From Rhodamnia argentea (taxonomy: Eukaryota; Streptophyta; Magnoliopsida; Myrtales; Myrtaceae), in contig NC_063156.1 in NCBI RefSeq assembly GCF_020921035.1, forward strand, positions 9,560,501 through 9,624,500: 64,000 bases of DNA, written 5' to 3'. This document shows, in pieces, positions 13,601-25,500 of this stretch. Under the pieces are notes generated by a model. That model saw only the letters and a program-made list of their open reading frames with translations. It was not told the origin of the DNA and searched no databases. A program made the translations under genes and the position numbers. The number at the start of each line of letters is the position of its first letter. Position 1 is the first letter of the stretch.

Positions 13601-16600
13601 GGCTTTGATTCAGTTACCAGCACAGCTGAGGAGGTGAGGATTTTCCGAGTGTACAAGCTATTCAGATAGTTGTATAGAAAAGATGCAGATAGAGTGTAAC
13701 AAGAAAGTAATAAGCTCATGCTGTCTTTCTTTTCAATATGGTTTGCAACGAAATTATATATTAGAATAAGATGCCAAATGAAGGACGCCAGGATAGATCT
13801 CAAAAGAATTACCTGGATTTTGTCTATCTAGTGTGTCCTGTGGCAAAAAATGTGAGTATGCAAGAAGCAAGGCAGAATGAGAGGTTGCCAAACATTTGGT
13901 CCCATGACTTTTTCAAAATTCTCTTTTGAGTGAAGGAGTTCAACATATATGAAAATACATTCTTAACCATTATTTTCCTTCATGACGAAATTCAAATTGA
14001 GAATCATTCCGATGTCTATATGTTCTCTCTCTCTTAAATGAATAGTGTTTCATACTCTGCCATGTCAAGCTAGGGTCCAAGGTCTCTTGAAGAGTTTTAA
14101 ACCTGTGATAAATTCGGACTCATATCCTTCTTCCTGGAAATGTGTGCATGTTGCATTTAATGTTTTTTCTTTTTTGTTGAACTAATGTTGCATTTAATTA
14201 GTTTAATCCAGCATAAGCAACTTTTTTCTTTTTGAATAACCAATTAAGAGAGAGCAGGCAGTTGATAAATCTCAAGGAAATTAATCAACACGTTTGTGGC
14301 ACAAAATTGTAAATAGTCATTGCAGGTGAAGTAAATTGTGCAGTTCGACCAAAAACAAAAAAAGAAGAAGAAGTAGTAAATTGCGCAGGCTTTATCAGAG
14401 GCAAGACATAGATAGGTCTATTGAAGATGAAGTAGACAACATGATGATAATTTGGGCAAAATGTCAATGTTTATCTAATATTGAAGTTGATAGCTTGAGT
14501 ACTTTCTTATGACTTGACACAAAAATACTTCTAGTTCCGGTCACTTGCTCTCTTACTGGTAGTGGTATAGAGTTGGTTCATCCTTGAAGTTATTATTATG
14601 TTACAATGATTGACAGAATTTAACTACTTCTGGACTATCTTCACATCTTTTCTTGTTGAAAACTATCAAACCTCGATTTGACTTCAGATTTATGTGACAG
14701 GTGAAAAATCCTCAACGAGATCTGCCCATGGGAATAGGGATAGCACTGTCAATATGTTGCATATTGTACATGCTTGTGTCTGTTGTTATTGTTGGCTTAG
14801 TACCATACTATGCATTAGATCCGGACACCCCAATTTCCTCAGCATTTTCTAACTATGGAATGCGATATGCAGTGTAAGCATGATATTCTGCTTTTAACAT
14901 GTGGATAAACAATTTAAGCTTGAGTACACCTCACACAGATCGAATGGTTGAAGGTGTGCTTTTTATATGGCAGATATATATTAACCACTGGAGCAGTCAT
15001 GGCTCTATGCTCAAGTTTGATGGGTTCAATTCTTCCTCAGGTATGCAATAATTGTGGCTTTTAGCCTCATTGTATCAAGTAATAGTGCCCGTTTCTAGTC
15101 AGTGACTATTGAGATCTTCTAACTTTCATTCCCTCTCCTGCTTGGACATGATAGAGCTGTCATCTGAAGTATTTCACTTGTTCATGATATCAAAAGGTTA
15201 TAGATGTTGATTTACTCAGTCCTCTCTTAGATCAATCTATAATAGATGTAATTCAATACCTATAATTTTGTATCCCATCATTCTCGTCAAGTATGAAGTT
15301 GACTTTGACTCTTTTTGTAATCAAAGTAACTGTCTAGCCATAAAACACAAATGTGTTCGAGAGTGAACTCCTTTTCAGCCATGAATCTTGAACTTTCGTT
15401 TCAGATATAAACAAATGCACTCAAAATTTAGTCTGAAATTTCCTATTCCTTTGCGTTCATCCAGTATCAAGCTGCTATGGCTCGTTCTGTAGTTAAAACA
15501 ATTCCTAGTCAGGAAACAAAAGTATGTTTAATCGAGTGAATGTAAACTCCTCTTTTCAGCCACGAATCTTGATGGCAATGGCTAGGGATGGACTGTTGCC
15601 ATCATTCTTTGCAGATATAAACAGACACACTCAAGTTCCAGTAAATAGTACAGTGATGACTGGTGTTCTGGCTGCAGCCCTTGCATTCTTCATGGATGTC
15701 TCACAGTTGGCTGGGATGGTAAGTCAAATAGTAATTGGAATTGTATATTGAGATTTTTGGGTCACAACCACTTGTTTATAAATGTTCTATAATATGGAGG
15801 TCACTTGCTTACCTGTGCTATCTGGATGCAGGTTAGTGTGGGTACGCTTCTTGCTTTCACCACTGTTGCAGTTTCTGTCCTGATTCTCAGGTATGTTCCA
15901 CCAGATGAAGTGCCCTTTGCATCAGGACTCCAGGAGTCGATTGGTTCGGTATCTTCGCAGTACAATAATGACCTCAAGGGAACTGCTTCGATGGATTTTG
16001 GATATTCTCTTGTCTCATCCAAGGAGGATGATCAGCTGTTTGAGACAAACGAGTCTTCAATCGAAGACGATATCATGCAAAAACAAGTAACTATAGGTAT
16101 GGAAAGACTTACTAACCTACTTCTTTGTCATTCGCAGTACTGTAAAGGTTCGTTTGTCATAATCGTGGGAATTGCAATTCTGTCCTAACATGTCTGCTGA
16201 ATTAGTCCAAGAACCCTCCTCTTCCTCCTGCACATCTTCGTCCTCTATTTAAGCTCGCAATGGTCAGTTTTTTCTTTGCCAGCTATTAGGTGGATGAACA
16301 CTGGCTAAGCGGGTCCTCTTCATTGTGTAAAATAGTCTTTCCCCTCTTAGTACTAAGCAAGTAGACATACCTTTTAGAATACCAGTAGCTTCCTCCTTTT
16401 ATTATGGACAAAATAGCTGGTCTTTGTGGGTTTATGTTTGAAAGGGTAAAATTTTTCCCATAGTGCACTGCCTCTGTTTCCACTATATGCACATGTTCTT
16501 TCTTTAATTTTGACTTGGACATATACAGATGACAATGAAGAACGAAGGCGGAAGATTGCTTCCTGGAGTATAGCTTTTGTGTGTGTAGGAATTCTTATAC

Positions 16601-17748
16601 TAGCATCTGCTGCTTCAGTCGAAGGCCTTTCAAGGTTGGCCAACCTTTCATTTACTCCCGTCACTCTATTCTCAGAGCAAGTTGTTAAATCTTGAGCCTG
16701 TCGTGAGACAATTTTCACATTTGACATGTAGTTTAGCTATAGTCGTCCATCTTGAACTTTCTATAGATATATTAGATTGGCTTTAATCATCTCAATGGAG
16801 CTTAATTCATATCAATGAACAAACTTTTGGGGATCAATAGTTGACTCTACCAGGTAAGTGCTGAAAGGCTGATGAGTATTGATTGTCTCGGGTTATTAAA
16901 GTGATTCACAAGGATGAGTCCTCCCCTCAATTGTTGAATAGCAGTGGCCCATATGCTTGGAGTTGTTTGCAGAATAGGTAAATGAAGCAGGTTTTATATA
17001 TTTAAATCCACAACAGAAGCATGTTTAGCACAATAAAACGCTGATGCTTTCTTGACACACATGCATGCACAAAACTCCCATAGAAGCACGCAATCACCTC
17101 GATCTCCTTCGTCTTGAAATTTTGGCAGTGACTATCTTATGCTTCATAGCTCCTTACTGCTTTAACTCGACAGCGTTGTTCGTTTGCTGTTATGTGGGTT
17201 GGCTGGAGTTGCTGCCTTAGGCAGTCTGGTCGTGCTGGCCTGCATAGAACAGGATGATGCAAGGCATGACTTTGGACATGCAGGAGGTAACTTCTATGGC
17301 TGACAAGTGTCGATATACCATGGTTCAGTCCTAATCAGGCTAGGTTTTCTTCAGGAGTTAATAAATTCAATGCTTAAATGATCCAAACTGTCATTGATTT
17401 TCCTTTTAACAGGTTTTCAATGTCCGTTCGTCCCTTTCTTGCCTGTTGCCTGTATTCTTGTCAACACCTACCTATTAGTTAGTCTTGGGTGAGCATCCTT
17501 ACCCTTTTTTGCCCCCCTCAACGATTTATGCATGCCACCTATTTGCTCTATCTAACTGATCCGATTATCCATTTGACAACTGGATGACCAGGTTGGGAAC
17601 ATGGTTCCGTGTCTCGATATGGATGTTGATTGGAGCTCTAGTCTACATTTTCTATGGCCGGAGTCACAGCTCATTGAAAGGTGCTGTCTATGTTCCGGTA
17701 GCCTACGCTCATGAGATTTATCAAGCCTCATCCAATCATCAAGCATAG
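10669..17748 (+). CDS. Cationic amino acid transporter, CAT2/CAT4-like
   Basis: An APC-superfamily permease for cationic amino acids; plant CAT2/CAT4 relatives are mostly at the tonoplast. Fourteen exons join in frame: 10669-10807, 11090-11291, 11530-11614, 13096-13236, 13339-13457, 13537-13633, 14701-14873, 14974-15040, 15560-15718, 15832-16096, 16529-16634, 17174-17286, 17413-17488 and 17592-17748, giving 632 aa, the normal family length. Diagnostic stretches are [20 protein letters not shown] (first membrane helix, substrate motif), [44 protein letters not shown] and [18 protein letters not shown] hydrophilic loop rich in S/D/E (about residues 415-480) precedes the last helices, as in plant CATs. 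The N-terminus [20 protein letters not shown] is basic and cytosolic. No frame breaks. The paralogue (CAT2, 3 or 4) is not settled. Confidence 0.93.
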
Positions 17749-18122
17749 TTCCTGCAAAAATTACTCGTGAGTCCCATTGCAGCAGGTCATGAATAATCGC
17801 CCCATGGTTTATTTTGATTCACGGTACTTCATTTGGTAATAATAGGGTCTCGTGGAGAGGACAAAGTGAATTTCCTCCCTCCCTCTTTGTACATTAGTCT
17901 TCAGGGGAACCTGAAGGTCTCGCTCTTTTGTTGTAAAGACAGTCGAATTACACAACATCCCTTGTATCAATTTTCAGCAACGCCCAATGAAGATATGTTT
18001 CATAGGAGGCATAAGCTGACAGAGAATGCCCGAAATAGACATGTTTGTGCCAAGGAACTGTGCATTGTCCGAATAAGCTGAAGAAGCGAACACCAATTCC
18101 ATTCAACTCGGATCATTGATCT

Positions 18123-19638
18123 TTACATGAATGACTTGATGGACAAAATTAACATGGGAAGATACTCAAGAGCCAGAGTGAAGATCGCACCAAGAACGAA
18201 TATCAAAATGAACGCAACTAATATTTTCCCGACGTACACCAAACTGATAGTGGGTTTTCCTACATCCTTCGCGACCCTCGAACCGTCGGTGTTCTGCAAA
18301 TGCATCAATACAGGATAGACTGCATCAGTAAGCTTGTGAATGCTCAGTAGCTACTGGTAAGATCCACCTCACCCGTAAATCAACAGTAATGTAAACTCAT
18401 TTAAGGATTCATGTGAAAGTAATCACTGACTTTTTTTCTGCTTCCTTATGATAGAAATGGCCGAAAACTTACAACTCGCTCAAATAGAGATCACTGAGTT
18501 GGCGAGAGATAATGAACAGAGGTCCTAACATTTCTACTGAAGATGACATCGCCTAAGAGCAGGGTAAACATCTCGGTGAACATCCGAGATCAATCACATC
18601 ACTTTAACAACAGATCATAAGATCCTTGAGATCCCATAACATAGCTTTGACCCTATATGCCTATGACTCGTTTCCCAAGAGATTTGTGCAGCGAAAGATC
18701 CTGAATTCAAAACTTTTTACGCCAAAAATACTCTCTTAAACAAAGGTATTCGTGCTTGGATGGCAGCTCAAGATTAGCCTCGTGAAAACTTTATATTCCT
18801 TGAGGAGTTTATACCCGTGGAAACTCTCTTTAATGGCACCATTTTAAACAAATTTTCGCAATTCGATCCGAACATTAACAACAACCTTACCCGTAAAGGC
18901 GATCGCGCCATCCTTTGCTGAAACCCTTCACCTTTATCCCCGCCTGATCAAGGAGTGCAATCAGAAACGAATTCGCAGATAAAATTCGCAAAAGAAAAGC
19001 ACAATAGAACCGAACGGTGACATCAAAAGCCGCCGGATCTTATGGTTTTCCGATCCTCCAAGAAAATGTGAATTACCAGTATAATCCACTTCAATGACAG
19101 TCTGCAACCTCCATCCAGAGCCGTAGTCCACGAGGGCCGAATTAGGGCCGAAAGCCACAGCTTCCTCTCCTTCTTTGACTGCCTCAATGTACAGAGCAAA
19201 TGGGGACCCACCCTCCAGCTTCTTGTTCATCACCCGCACGGCGAATCCGGCCTCCGCGCCTGCCGCGAACCTCCTCCGCTTGCCGGAGCTCCTGCAGACC
19301 ACCTCCAGGAACTGTTTTCAATCCCCACGAAGGGCCGTCGAGCATCAAAAACGATTACCCAACTCAACGCTCAAAAGAAAAAATCGACACGCAGGTCCAT
19401 CGAAAGGCGATGCTGAGGGAAACCCATTCCTCCGAATTGTTATTACAGGGAAGGATTCGCGACACGTCGACACAACCAAAACGCATCGCGGAAACTTCAC
19501 GATCGGATTTGTCGAGCAATTGGAGGAGGTACACGCTTGCCAAAAAGGAGTTGAAGAGACCAAAGAGGGAGAGCTTACCGGAGGGGGGAGCTGTTGAGGA
19601 GGACCGACTTCTGAAACCTCCTCGGTGTCATCCGCCAT
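18123..19638 (-). CDS. Small tail-anchored membrane protein, unknown function
   Basis: Four exons on the minus strand join in frame: 19638-19579, 19311-19077, 18943-18891 and 18293-18123, giving 172 aa. The N-terminus [20 protein letters not shown] is acidic and proline-rich. The central part ([20 protein letters not shown]...[20 protein letters not shown]) is soluble, and its conserved-looking texture ([18 protein letters not shown]) suggests a real domain. The last exon holds one strong hydrophobic stretch at about residues 131-160 ([20 protein letters not shown]), so the protein is probably tail-anchored or single-pass near its C-terminus. I recognise it only as resembling a conserved, uncharacterised plant membrane protein. 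The gene is convergent with the CAT gene (375 bp between stops). Confidence 0.75.
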
Positions 19639-20500
19639 CTCGATTGAGCTCAGACTGCCTTGCTGAGAAAATTAAATTGACGCCTGACGGGCATGAGCGT
19701 CAGTTGGAGGAATCCTGGTCAACGGCTAATTACAGAAAATAATAAATAAATAAAAAGGTCAATAATTTTGATCTGGGCTGATAAGATTGTTGGCCCACCT
19801 AAAAGTCAAACCCAACATCAAGGCCCATTTTCGGCCCAAAAGAAGAGAAAAAGATATTTATATATTTTCGTAATGATCTGCCTTTGTTTTTTTCCTGAAT
19901 TAAATTTGGACTTGATTGGAAAAATAACCCAAGTTAGGGGGGTTGAACTGCACCAAGAGAAGTTTAACGATCCGATTACGAAAGTTGACAAATTTAGAGA
20001 ACTAAACTTGGACTCATTCCTCGCAACAATAATCGGCACTTAACATGGCTAAAAACTTTGAAAGTATATAATATCAAAACTCGTTTTGTGGAAAACTGTA
20101 AAGATTGTAGGGTGGGCAGATCTAATGATCTTGTCCACACCTGATCAGCCCAAAGAGGAAAAAGGCTTGGGGTCGGACTTGTATGTTTGGCTTAGGCCCG
20201 CTCGGACCCGTAATTCATATTGGACTCATATCATAATTTTTTAATCATGAACAAATTTAGGTAAGGATTCTAGAATTGATTCGCTTCCCACTCCCCCCCT
20301 AATTAGGTCTATTTCCCAAACATCAAAATAGGTTTTCGTTCTTTTGGGCAGTGCCTTCTCTAATTCTCTTTACTAGTTACAAGGAGCCCTTCTTTTCTAG
20401 GTCCTTAACTTACCATCTTGCATTGTTACTGCACACAAGATTAAAATCATTTCTCATTCATTAGATTTTGCCCAATTAGTGGTAGATAAAACAAATATTT
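19639..20500. other. Spacer upstream of the tail-anchored gene
   Basis: No gene seen. The 100 bp upstream of the minus-strand ATG at 19638 would be its 5' leader. Positions 19900-20040 and 20100-20300 are unassigned AT-rich spacer. Confidence 0.4.
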
Positions 20501-20735
20501 AGGCTCCATCTGCTTCGTGAAAAATGAATAATTTGAAAAAAAAAATTTACAAAAATTATCTCTTACGTCGCTTGCAAAACAAGTAAACAAAAACATTTTC
20601 ATCGTTCACGAAAATATATTAATATAAATCATTTTCGAAAAAAATATTTTCATTGACTAATTATTTCAAATAATATGAAAAATTATTATTAAAAAATATT
20701 TTTTAAATAATTCATTTTTTGTGAAATGATACGAC
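20501..20735. mobile_element. MITE of the GGCTC..TTTGTTT family
   Basis: The left arm ggctccatctgcttcgtgaa with aatgaataatttg mirrors the right arm aaataattcattttttgtga. It belongs to the same family as the copies at 37006-37249, 39705-39951 and 47550-47787. It is degenerate and has no coding capacity. Confidence 0.5.
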
Positions 20736-21236
20736 ACTCAGTCTCCTCAATTCACCAATTTGGACGAGGTTCCACTTCTTGCATCCACTTCCGTACCAAG
20801 TACAATCTACCGGGCCTAATTTCTTTTTATTTATTTTGTTTTTAAAATTTAATTTTTTTATTTATTTTTTGAAAAATACATCATAAATCATTAGTCAAGC
20901 AAAATTACTCTTTTAATTTGGGAAAAATCCAAAAAGGGCCCGAAGTCTTCATGTTTTCTCAAATAGGCTGAGTGTTGTTTCAAAAAGGGCCTGGTCTTCA
21001 TTTTTTTCAAATATGGGCAAAATGATTTAATAAGATTGAAATGATCATAAAATTTCAAAAAAGGGCTGAGTTAAGGGTATTTTAGTCTTTTCACTTATTT
21101 AATTTTTTCCTTTTTTATTTTTCTTTTTTTTTTTCACCACCAAAGCATATAACAATTCTTACGCAAAAAAAAAAAAAAAAAAAGTTGAAAATTGAAAATA
21201 TTTTTCCCACGATTATTTCACTTCACGCGAGCTCGT

Positions 21237-21930
21237 TCAATTAGAAGAAGAACCTGAAACCCTTGGCGAGGAGACCGGAAACAGCGGCAGCAGCCGCAGC
21301 TCCGCCTCGCGCGGCGTCGTGGCCGGCGAAGGGTGCAAGAAGAAACCCTTCTCCCGAATCGCCCGCTCCTCCGCCTCGGGATCCAAGCCGGGGCTCTCGA
21401 CTCTCTCGTCCGGGGTGTAATTTGCCGCGGCGGCTGCGGCGGCGGCCGAGGCGGACGACCGGGTGAACGGGTCGTGGATCAGCGGGGTCACCGGGCTGAG
21501 GACGAGGGACGGGAAATCGAGGATGCTCGGGGAGAGGATCTCCGGCTTCCGAGGCGAGAACCTGGGGCCAACCTGGGCCGAGAAGGGGACGAGGGGGTTG
21601 ATCTTAAAGTTCTTGAGGGAGTTCCGGCGCTCGTAGAGCTTGAACCCGGATCCGGAACCCGATTTCTTGGGTGTTGACTTTATGGGGGGATGTTGTGGAT
21701 CTTGGAGGCTGAGGGCGGCGTGGGGTCGGGCTTGGGGGCGGTGGTGGTGGGGGATCCGGTGAGCATCTGAACGACCTGCTTGAAGGAGGAGGTGTCGGCC
21801 TGGACGAAGGTGGTCGGGTAGGGGTTGGCGGGTTCGGATCGGGTCAGGGGTTTGGGAGAGGGCTGAGGCGGGGGGTGGTGTTGGTGGGGGGCTAGTCCAC
21901 CAGGGTTAGCGGCGGTTCTTGACCAGGCGA
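21237..21930 (-). pseudogene. VQ-motif protein gene inside the transposon, frameshifted
   Basis: VQ proteins are small intronless cofactors that bind WRKY factors; this subtype (VQ4/VQ13-like, MPK3/6-targeted) is nuclear and acts in immune signalling. The minus strand reads a VQ motif FKQVVQMLTG after PTTFVQADTSS, then KIHNIPP and a TAA. The other frame continues KSTPKKSGSGSGFKLYERR, the SPRKPEILSPSILDFPSLVL block, GFFLHPSP with a TPRE site, and a C-terminus LLPLFPVSSPRVSGSSSN before the stop at 21237. The break falls at the G6 run 21684-21689, where one more base would restore the frame. Many SP/TP sites fit MAPK substrates. Upstream of RTAANPGG the frame runs into GC-rich sequence unlike a VQ N-terminus, so the native start codon appears lost. 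Conservation elsewhere is high, so the capture or decay is recent, or the indel is an assembly error. Confidence 0.8.
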
Positions 21931-21954
21931 CCCCGGCCCAGTCCCGGGCGACGG

Positions 21955-22134
21955 CCGGCGGTCCCCGATCTGGGCGGGGACCGCCGGTCCTCACCCAGAT
22001 CCGGGAGAGGGCCAGAGGCCCTCGCCTCTGACCGGCGGGGTCGCCGGCGACCCCGCCGGCCTCCGCCCCGCCCGCCGACCCCCACCAGCGGTGGGCCGGG
22101 GCCACAGGCGGGAGGGGCAGCCCTCCCGCCTGTG
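21955..22134. repeat. Cluster of perfect GC-rich hairpins
   Basis: Three near-perfect palindromes in 180 bp: 21955-21987 (12-bp stem CCGGCGGTCCCC, 9-nt loop), 22032-22059 (28-bp palindrome with no loop, centred on CCGG) and 22103-22134 (14-bp stem CACAGGCGGGAGGG, 4-nt loop). A shorter one, CAGAGGC/GCCTCTG, lies at 22012-22029. The block is far richer in GC than its surroundings and lies inside the VQ-carrying transposon, just beyond the 5' end of the VQ coding sequence. Confidence 0.75.
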
Positions 22135-22361
22135 CAGGAGTTTTCTTTTTTTTTTTTAATCAGGAAAAAGAAGAAAAATGAATAAAAAAATTAAAATGTG
22201 AAATGACGCAAACGCCCTTCAGGCCGACCCTTTTTGAAACATTATGAACTTTTTTAATTGAAACATACTATGTCCTTTGGGCTCTTTTAAACTTCACTTT
22301 GGTCTTAATTGAAAAAACATGAGGACTTTAGGCCCTTTTTTGAAATTTTCCCTTTTAATTT

Positions 22362-22592
22362 TGCATTATTTGTTTATTTTGTTTCGGGTTTTCTCATCTG
22401 TGCATCGTAAACAACGAGACCAACGGGACTGCCCTGAAAACCACAACCAACGATTGAACCGAAGCGCGCGCTCGCTCTCCTCTGTCTCTCTCTCTCTGTG
22501 TCAATCGCTTCCCCCACAGAAATTTGTTTCCTCAACTCGGGATTGCTCGAATTCAATCAAAAGTTGCTTCCTCTTTCTTTGGGGGGTGTTCA
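22362..22592 (+). promoter_or_regulatory. Short promoter/leader between transposon and zinc-finger gene
   Basis: Only 231 bp separate the right target duplication of the Pack-MULE from the ATG at 22593. The region holds a GCGCGCTCGCTCTC patch and a CT microsatellite (22470-22500), typical of a plant leader. Whatever upstream promoter the gene once had has been displaced at least 1.4 kb by the insertion, so the transposon end now provides its proximal upstream sequence. Confidence 0.45.
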
Positions 22593-25500
22593 ATGGACAC
22601 GTCACCGTCGAAGATGGCGCCGTTGTCGGCGAACTTGACCTCCATTTGCACACCCAGATCGATCGATTCGAGCGATAAGCTTTGTTATGGGCTCCAGTTC
22701 AAAGGAAAAGGAGGACCCATGAAGCGAGTCAAGGCAATCGTGCCGGTGCCCAACGGTTCTGCTTCTCACTCTGCTTCCAATGGGGTTAGTTTGTGTTCTT
22801 CTCTACTTCTTGTCCATGAATTCAGCATGTGTTTATGTTCTTGTTCACTCATTTGGTTGTATTGGGCACATCAGTCTCGTCGTTAGCTTCTTCATTTTCT
22901 GTGTAAAGTTCAAACTTTTACAGATGCGCAGCTGTAAGCATTCATTCACTCCAAAGCATTGTCATTATGAATGCTGCATATATGTGGACGCCTGCTTTTT
23001 TGGTAGAAATTGGATATCTTAGGCCTGAGATATTCACGAGAGAGAGAGAGAGAGAGAGAGAGGACTTGTAGTTGGGGATTTAGATGGGCATTCTTGAAAA
23101 ATTTTGGAGGCTGTGATTCAGAGCCTGCCGCATTAGATTATGGAGTAGTGAGATAAGCAATTAATACCTTGAACTTTGCTAGTCCTCATATTTTATGTGG
23201 AGATTCCTTTATGAGGAAAGTGAATTAGTAAGTTTCTTTCAAGAGATGTCCTTCATGAGGAAATATATCTACTTGACTCTGGGAGATCGGTTGAAATTCT
23301 TTTGATTTTTGGAGTTATTATTGAAAAATTTTAGTGCAGGTGGCTGGTTACTTTAGATCGTGAAAGGGAAAAGGTAAAGGTACAAAAAATGAAGTAGTGT
23401 CAACTGCAAGGTAAGAAAAATCTAGAGGAGATGCAACTAACAAGATTTGGCCATATAGAGGAATATGCAAGAGATTTGCAGGGAGCAATTTAAGATTGCA
23501 AGCCAAAGCAATTAGAGCACTAGGTCGAGGAAGGAAATTTGATGAACTGGGGACTCAAAGGAGAATGTGATTTTTATGATCGAGAAGCTGTATCCAGTGT
23601 ATTTAGCTGCGCCTGCATTAAGCATTAAGAATAAGTTCACCAAGTTCATACAATAGGAGAAAGGCATAAAGCTTTACTTGAGTTTTTGGGAGTTGATTGA
23701 AAAGCCTCTTAATTTCTATCTGAATATTTTCTAGGCTCAATTTCAGTATGACATAGGTAGACGTATTTATCATGACTGATTGCTTCTGAAGTTCTTGGTC
23801 AGTTGAGCATATAAAGTAAAGATGGTATATGTGCAGTTAAATGGTTGATTCGTTTAATCAAAGCTGATTAAGGACAAGTGGATTCTGGTGATGAATAATT
23901 TGAGAAAAGTTTCTCCATCTTGCAGGCTGAATCAAGGTCTGTTGCTGATGCACATAAAAGAATAAGCAGTGTTGAATCGCTGTTCTGTTATGATAAGCCT
24001 ATTCCAGAAGAGAGGATTGAGAAGCCGGTTGGTTTGTCTTTAGAAGAAAAAATAATCGGAGATCATCCTCGATGTGAGGATTGCTGTGCGAAAGGTGCAG
24101 TCCTCTGCTCCACTTGTTCTGGTTCTGGACTTTATGTTGACTCTATAATGGAGAGCCAGGGAATCATAGTCAAAGTTCGCTGCTTAGGTAAACTCTCCTT
24201 TGTTTTTCCAACACTCGCTATCTTCTGATTACTCATGTATGCATTTACTCAACTGAGCACTCAGTTTTTCAACCTTCTCTCTTTGGGAGTTGCCACTCTA
24301 ATTCAGTGTCATATCATCCTTTTGGGTGAATTTCTTGATTGAATGGTGACACTGTCGCAAAAGGCTAACTTATCCTTACATTGAACAACTCAGGATATAT
24401 ATCTGTTATAGTCCTCTGCTCTTTGCTGTTTGTAGCTTGGTCTGGGTTTTGTTGTGGAATCATTAGTGATTGCGCTGCCTCATTAGGCTTCTCCAAGAAT
24501 ATTTTTTTTCTTTCTGTTTATTTGGGAAGAAGAAAAGAGGAGGGGGAAGAAAAAGGGGGGGGGGGTTGGAAGAAGGGGGAAGGGGGGGAGTATAAAGAAT
24601 GAGCATGCAAGGAACATTTTCTTTTACTTCTACCCAAAGACTCTTCCTTTTTAAATTTCATCCTTGCAATGAGTCTTTCTCTTCTATTTTGGAGCCACAG
24701 CCACTCAATGTTTTAGCTGCAGAGTCTGAAAGAAAAACACAATTTACTTAACAAACTTTATGACAATGTTTTGGTTTACCCTAATGTGGGAATATAGTTC
24801 AGTTTTCCTTTGTTTGAGGTAGAATTAAAAGAGATAAAAGATACTCTTTGTACATGTTTGTTTATGTCGATTTTGCAGAAAAAACATATATTTCTTTACA
24901 TTGATGGAACAAATGTAGAGAACTAATGGGATAGAAAATTTTGGGTGGGGATCCATCTTCATAAATTAATTGTATTCGCACTATTTAGAATTCTTTTTTC
25001 TGCCAAATGATTTTGAACTTTTTTATTTAAATATAACCAGTTACTGACTTCTCCTTCTTTTACCTTTCTTTTTCTAAAACATGTAGACTTCCCTGCATCA
25101 CCAACAACCCCCCCCAAAAAAATGCCAACTCCTGCATCTGTCCCTGGACTTCTCAATTCATTTTGAGTGTTTATTTGTGGGAAAAAAGAGAAAGTGGGTA
25201 ATCAGAAGAATATGAATTTGTGAGAAGAAGAAGAAGAAGAAATGGGGAAATTCAAAAAAAGTTTTCAATTTTCTCTCCCACTTTTCTTTCCGCACCTTAT
25301 CCAAACAGACCACAGGAGGAATTTCTGAGGATATCCTTCCATAGTGCTGATCGATGTTCTTGATGTTCATCTTGGCTATGTAAATATCTGATAGGAATTT
25401 TGCCTACTTTTTTCATGTTCTTGCTTTAGAAAGTCTCGATCAAGAATTTTTTAGGGATGCATCTTCATTTTTACTATTTGGCTTCCAAAACAGTTATGAA

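Larger units (their letters stand above)
20911..22361. mobile_element. Pack-MULE-like element carrying a VQ gene
   Basis: The element proper is 20920-22352 (1433 bp). It is flanked by a perfect 9-bp direct repeat TTTTAATTT (20911-20919 and 22353-22361), the size made by Mutator-like transposases. Its ends are long, imperfect inverted repeats of roughly 150 bp: the left begins GGGAAAAATCCAAAAAGGGC and the right, reversed, GGGAAAATTTCAAAAAAGGG. Further matching phrases are 'gtcttcatgttttctcaa' / 'gtcctcatgttttttcaat' and 'gtttcaaaaagggcc' / 'gtttcaaaaagggtc'. Inside are a VQ-motif gene on the minus strand and a GC-rich hairpin block. There is no transposase, so it is non-autonomous. TIRs plus a 9-bp duplication plus a host gene match the definition of a Pack-MULE. 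Confidence 0.8.
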
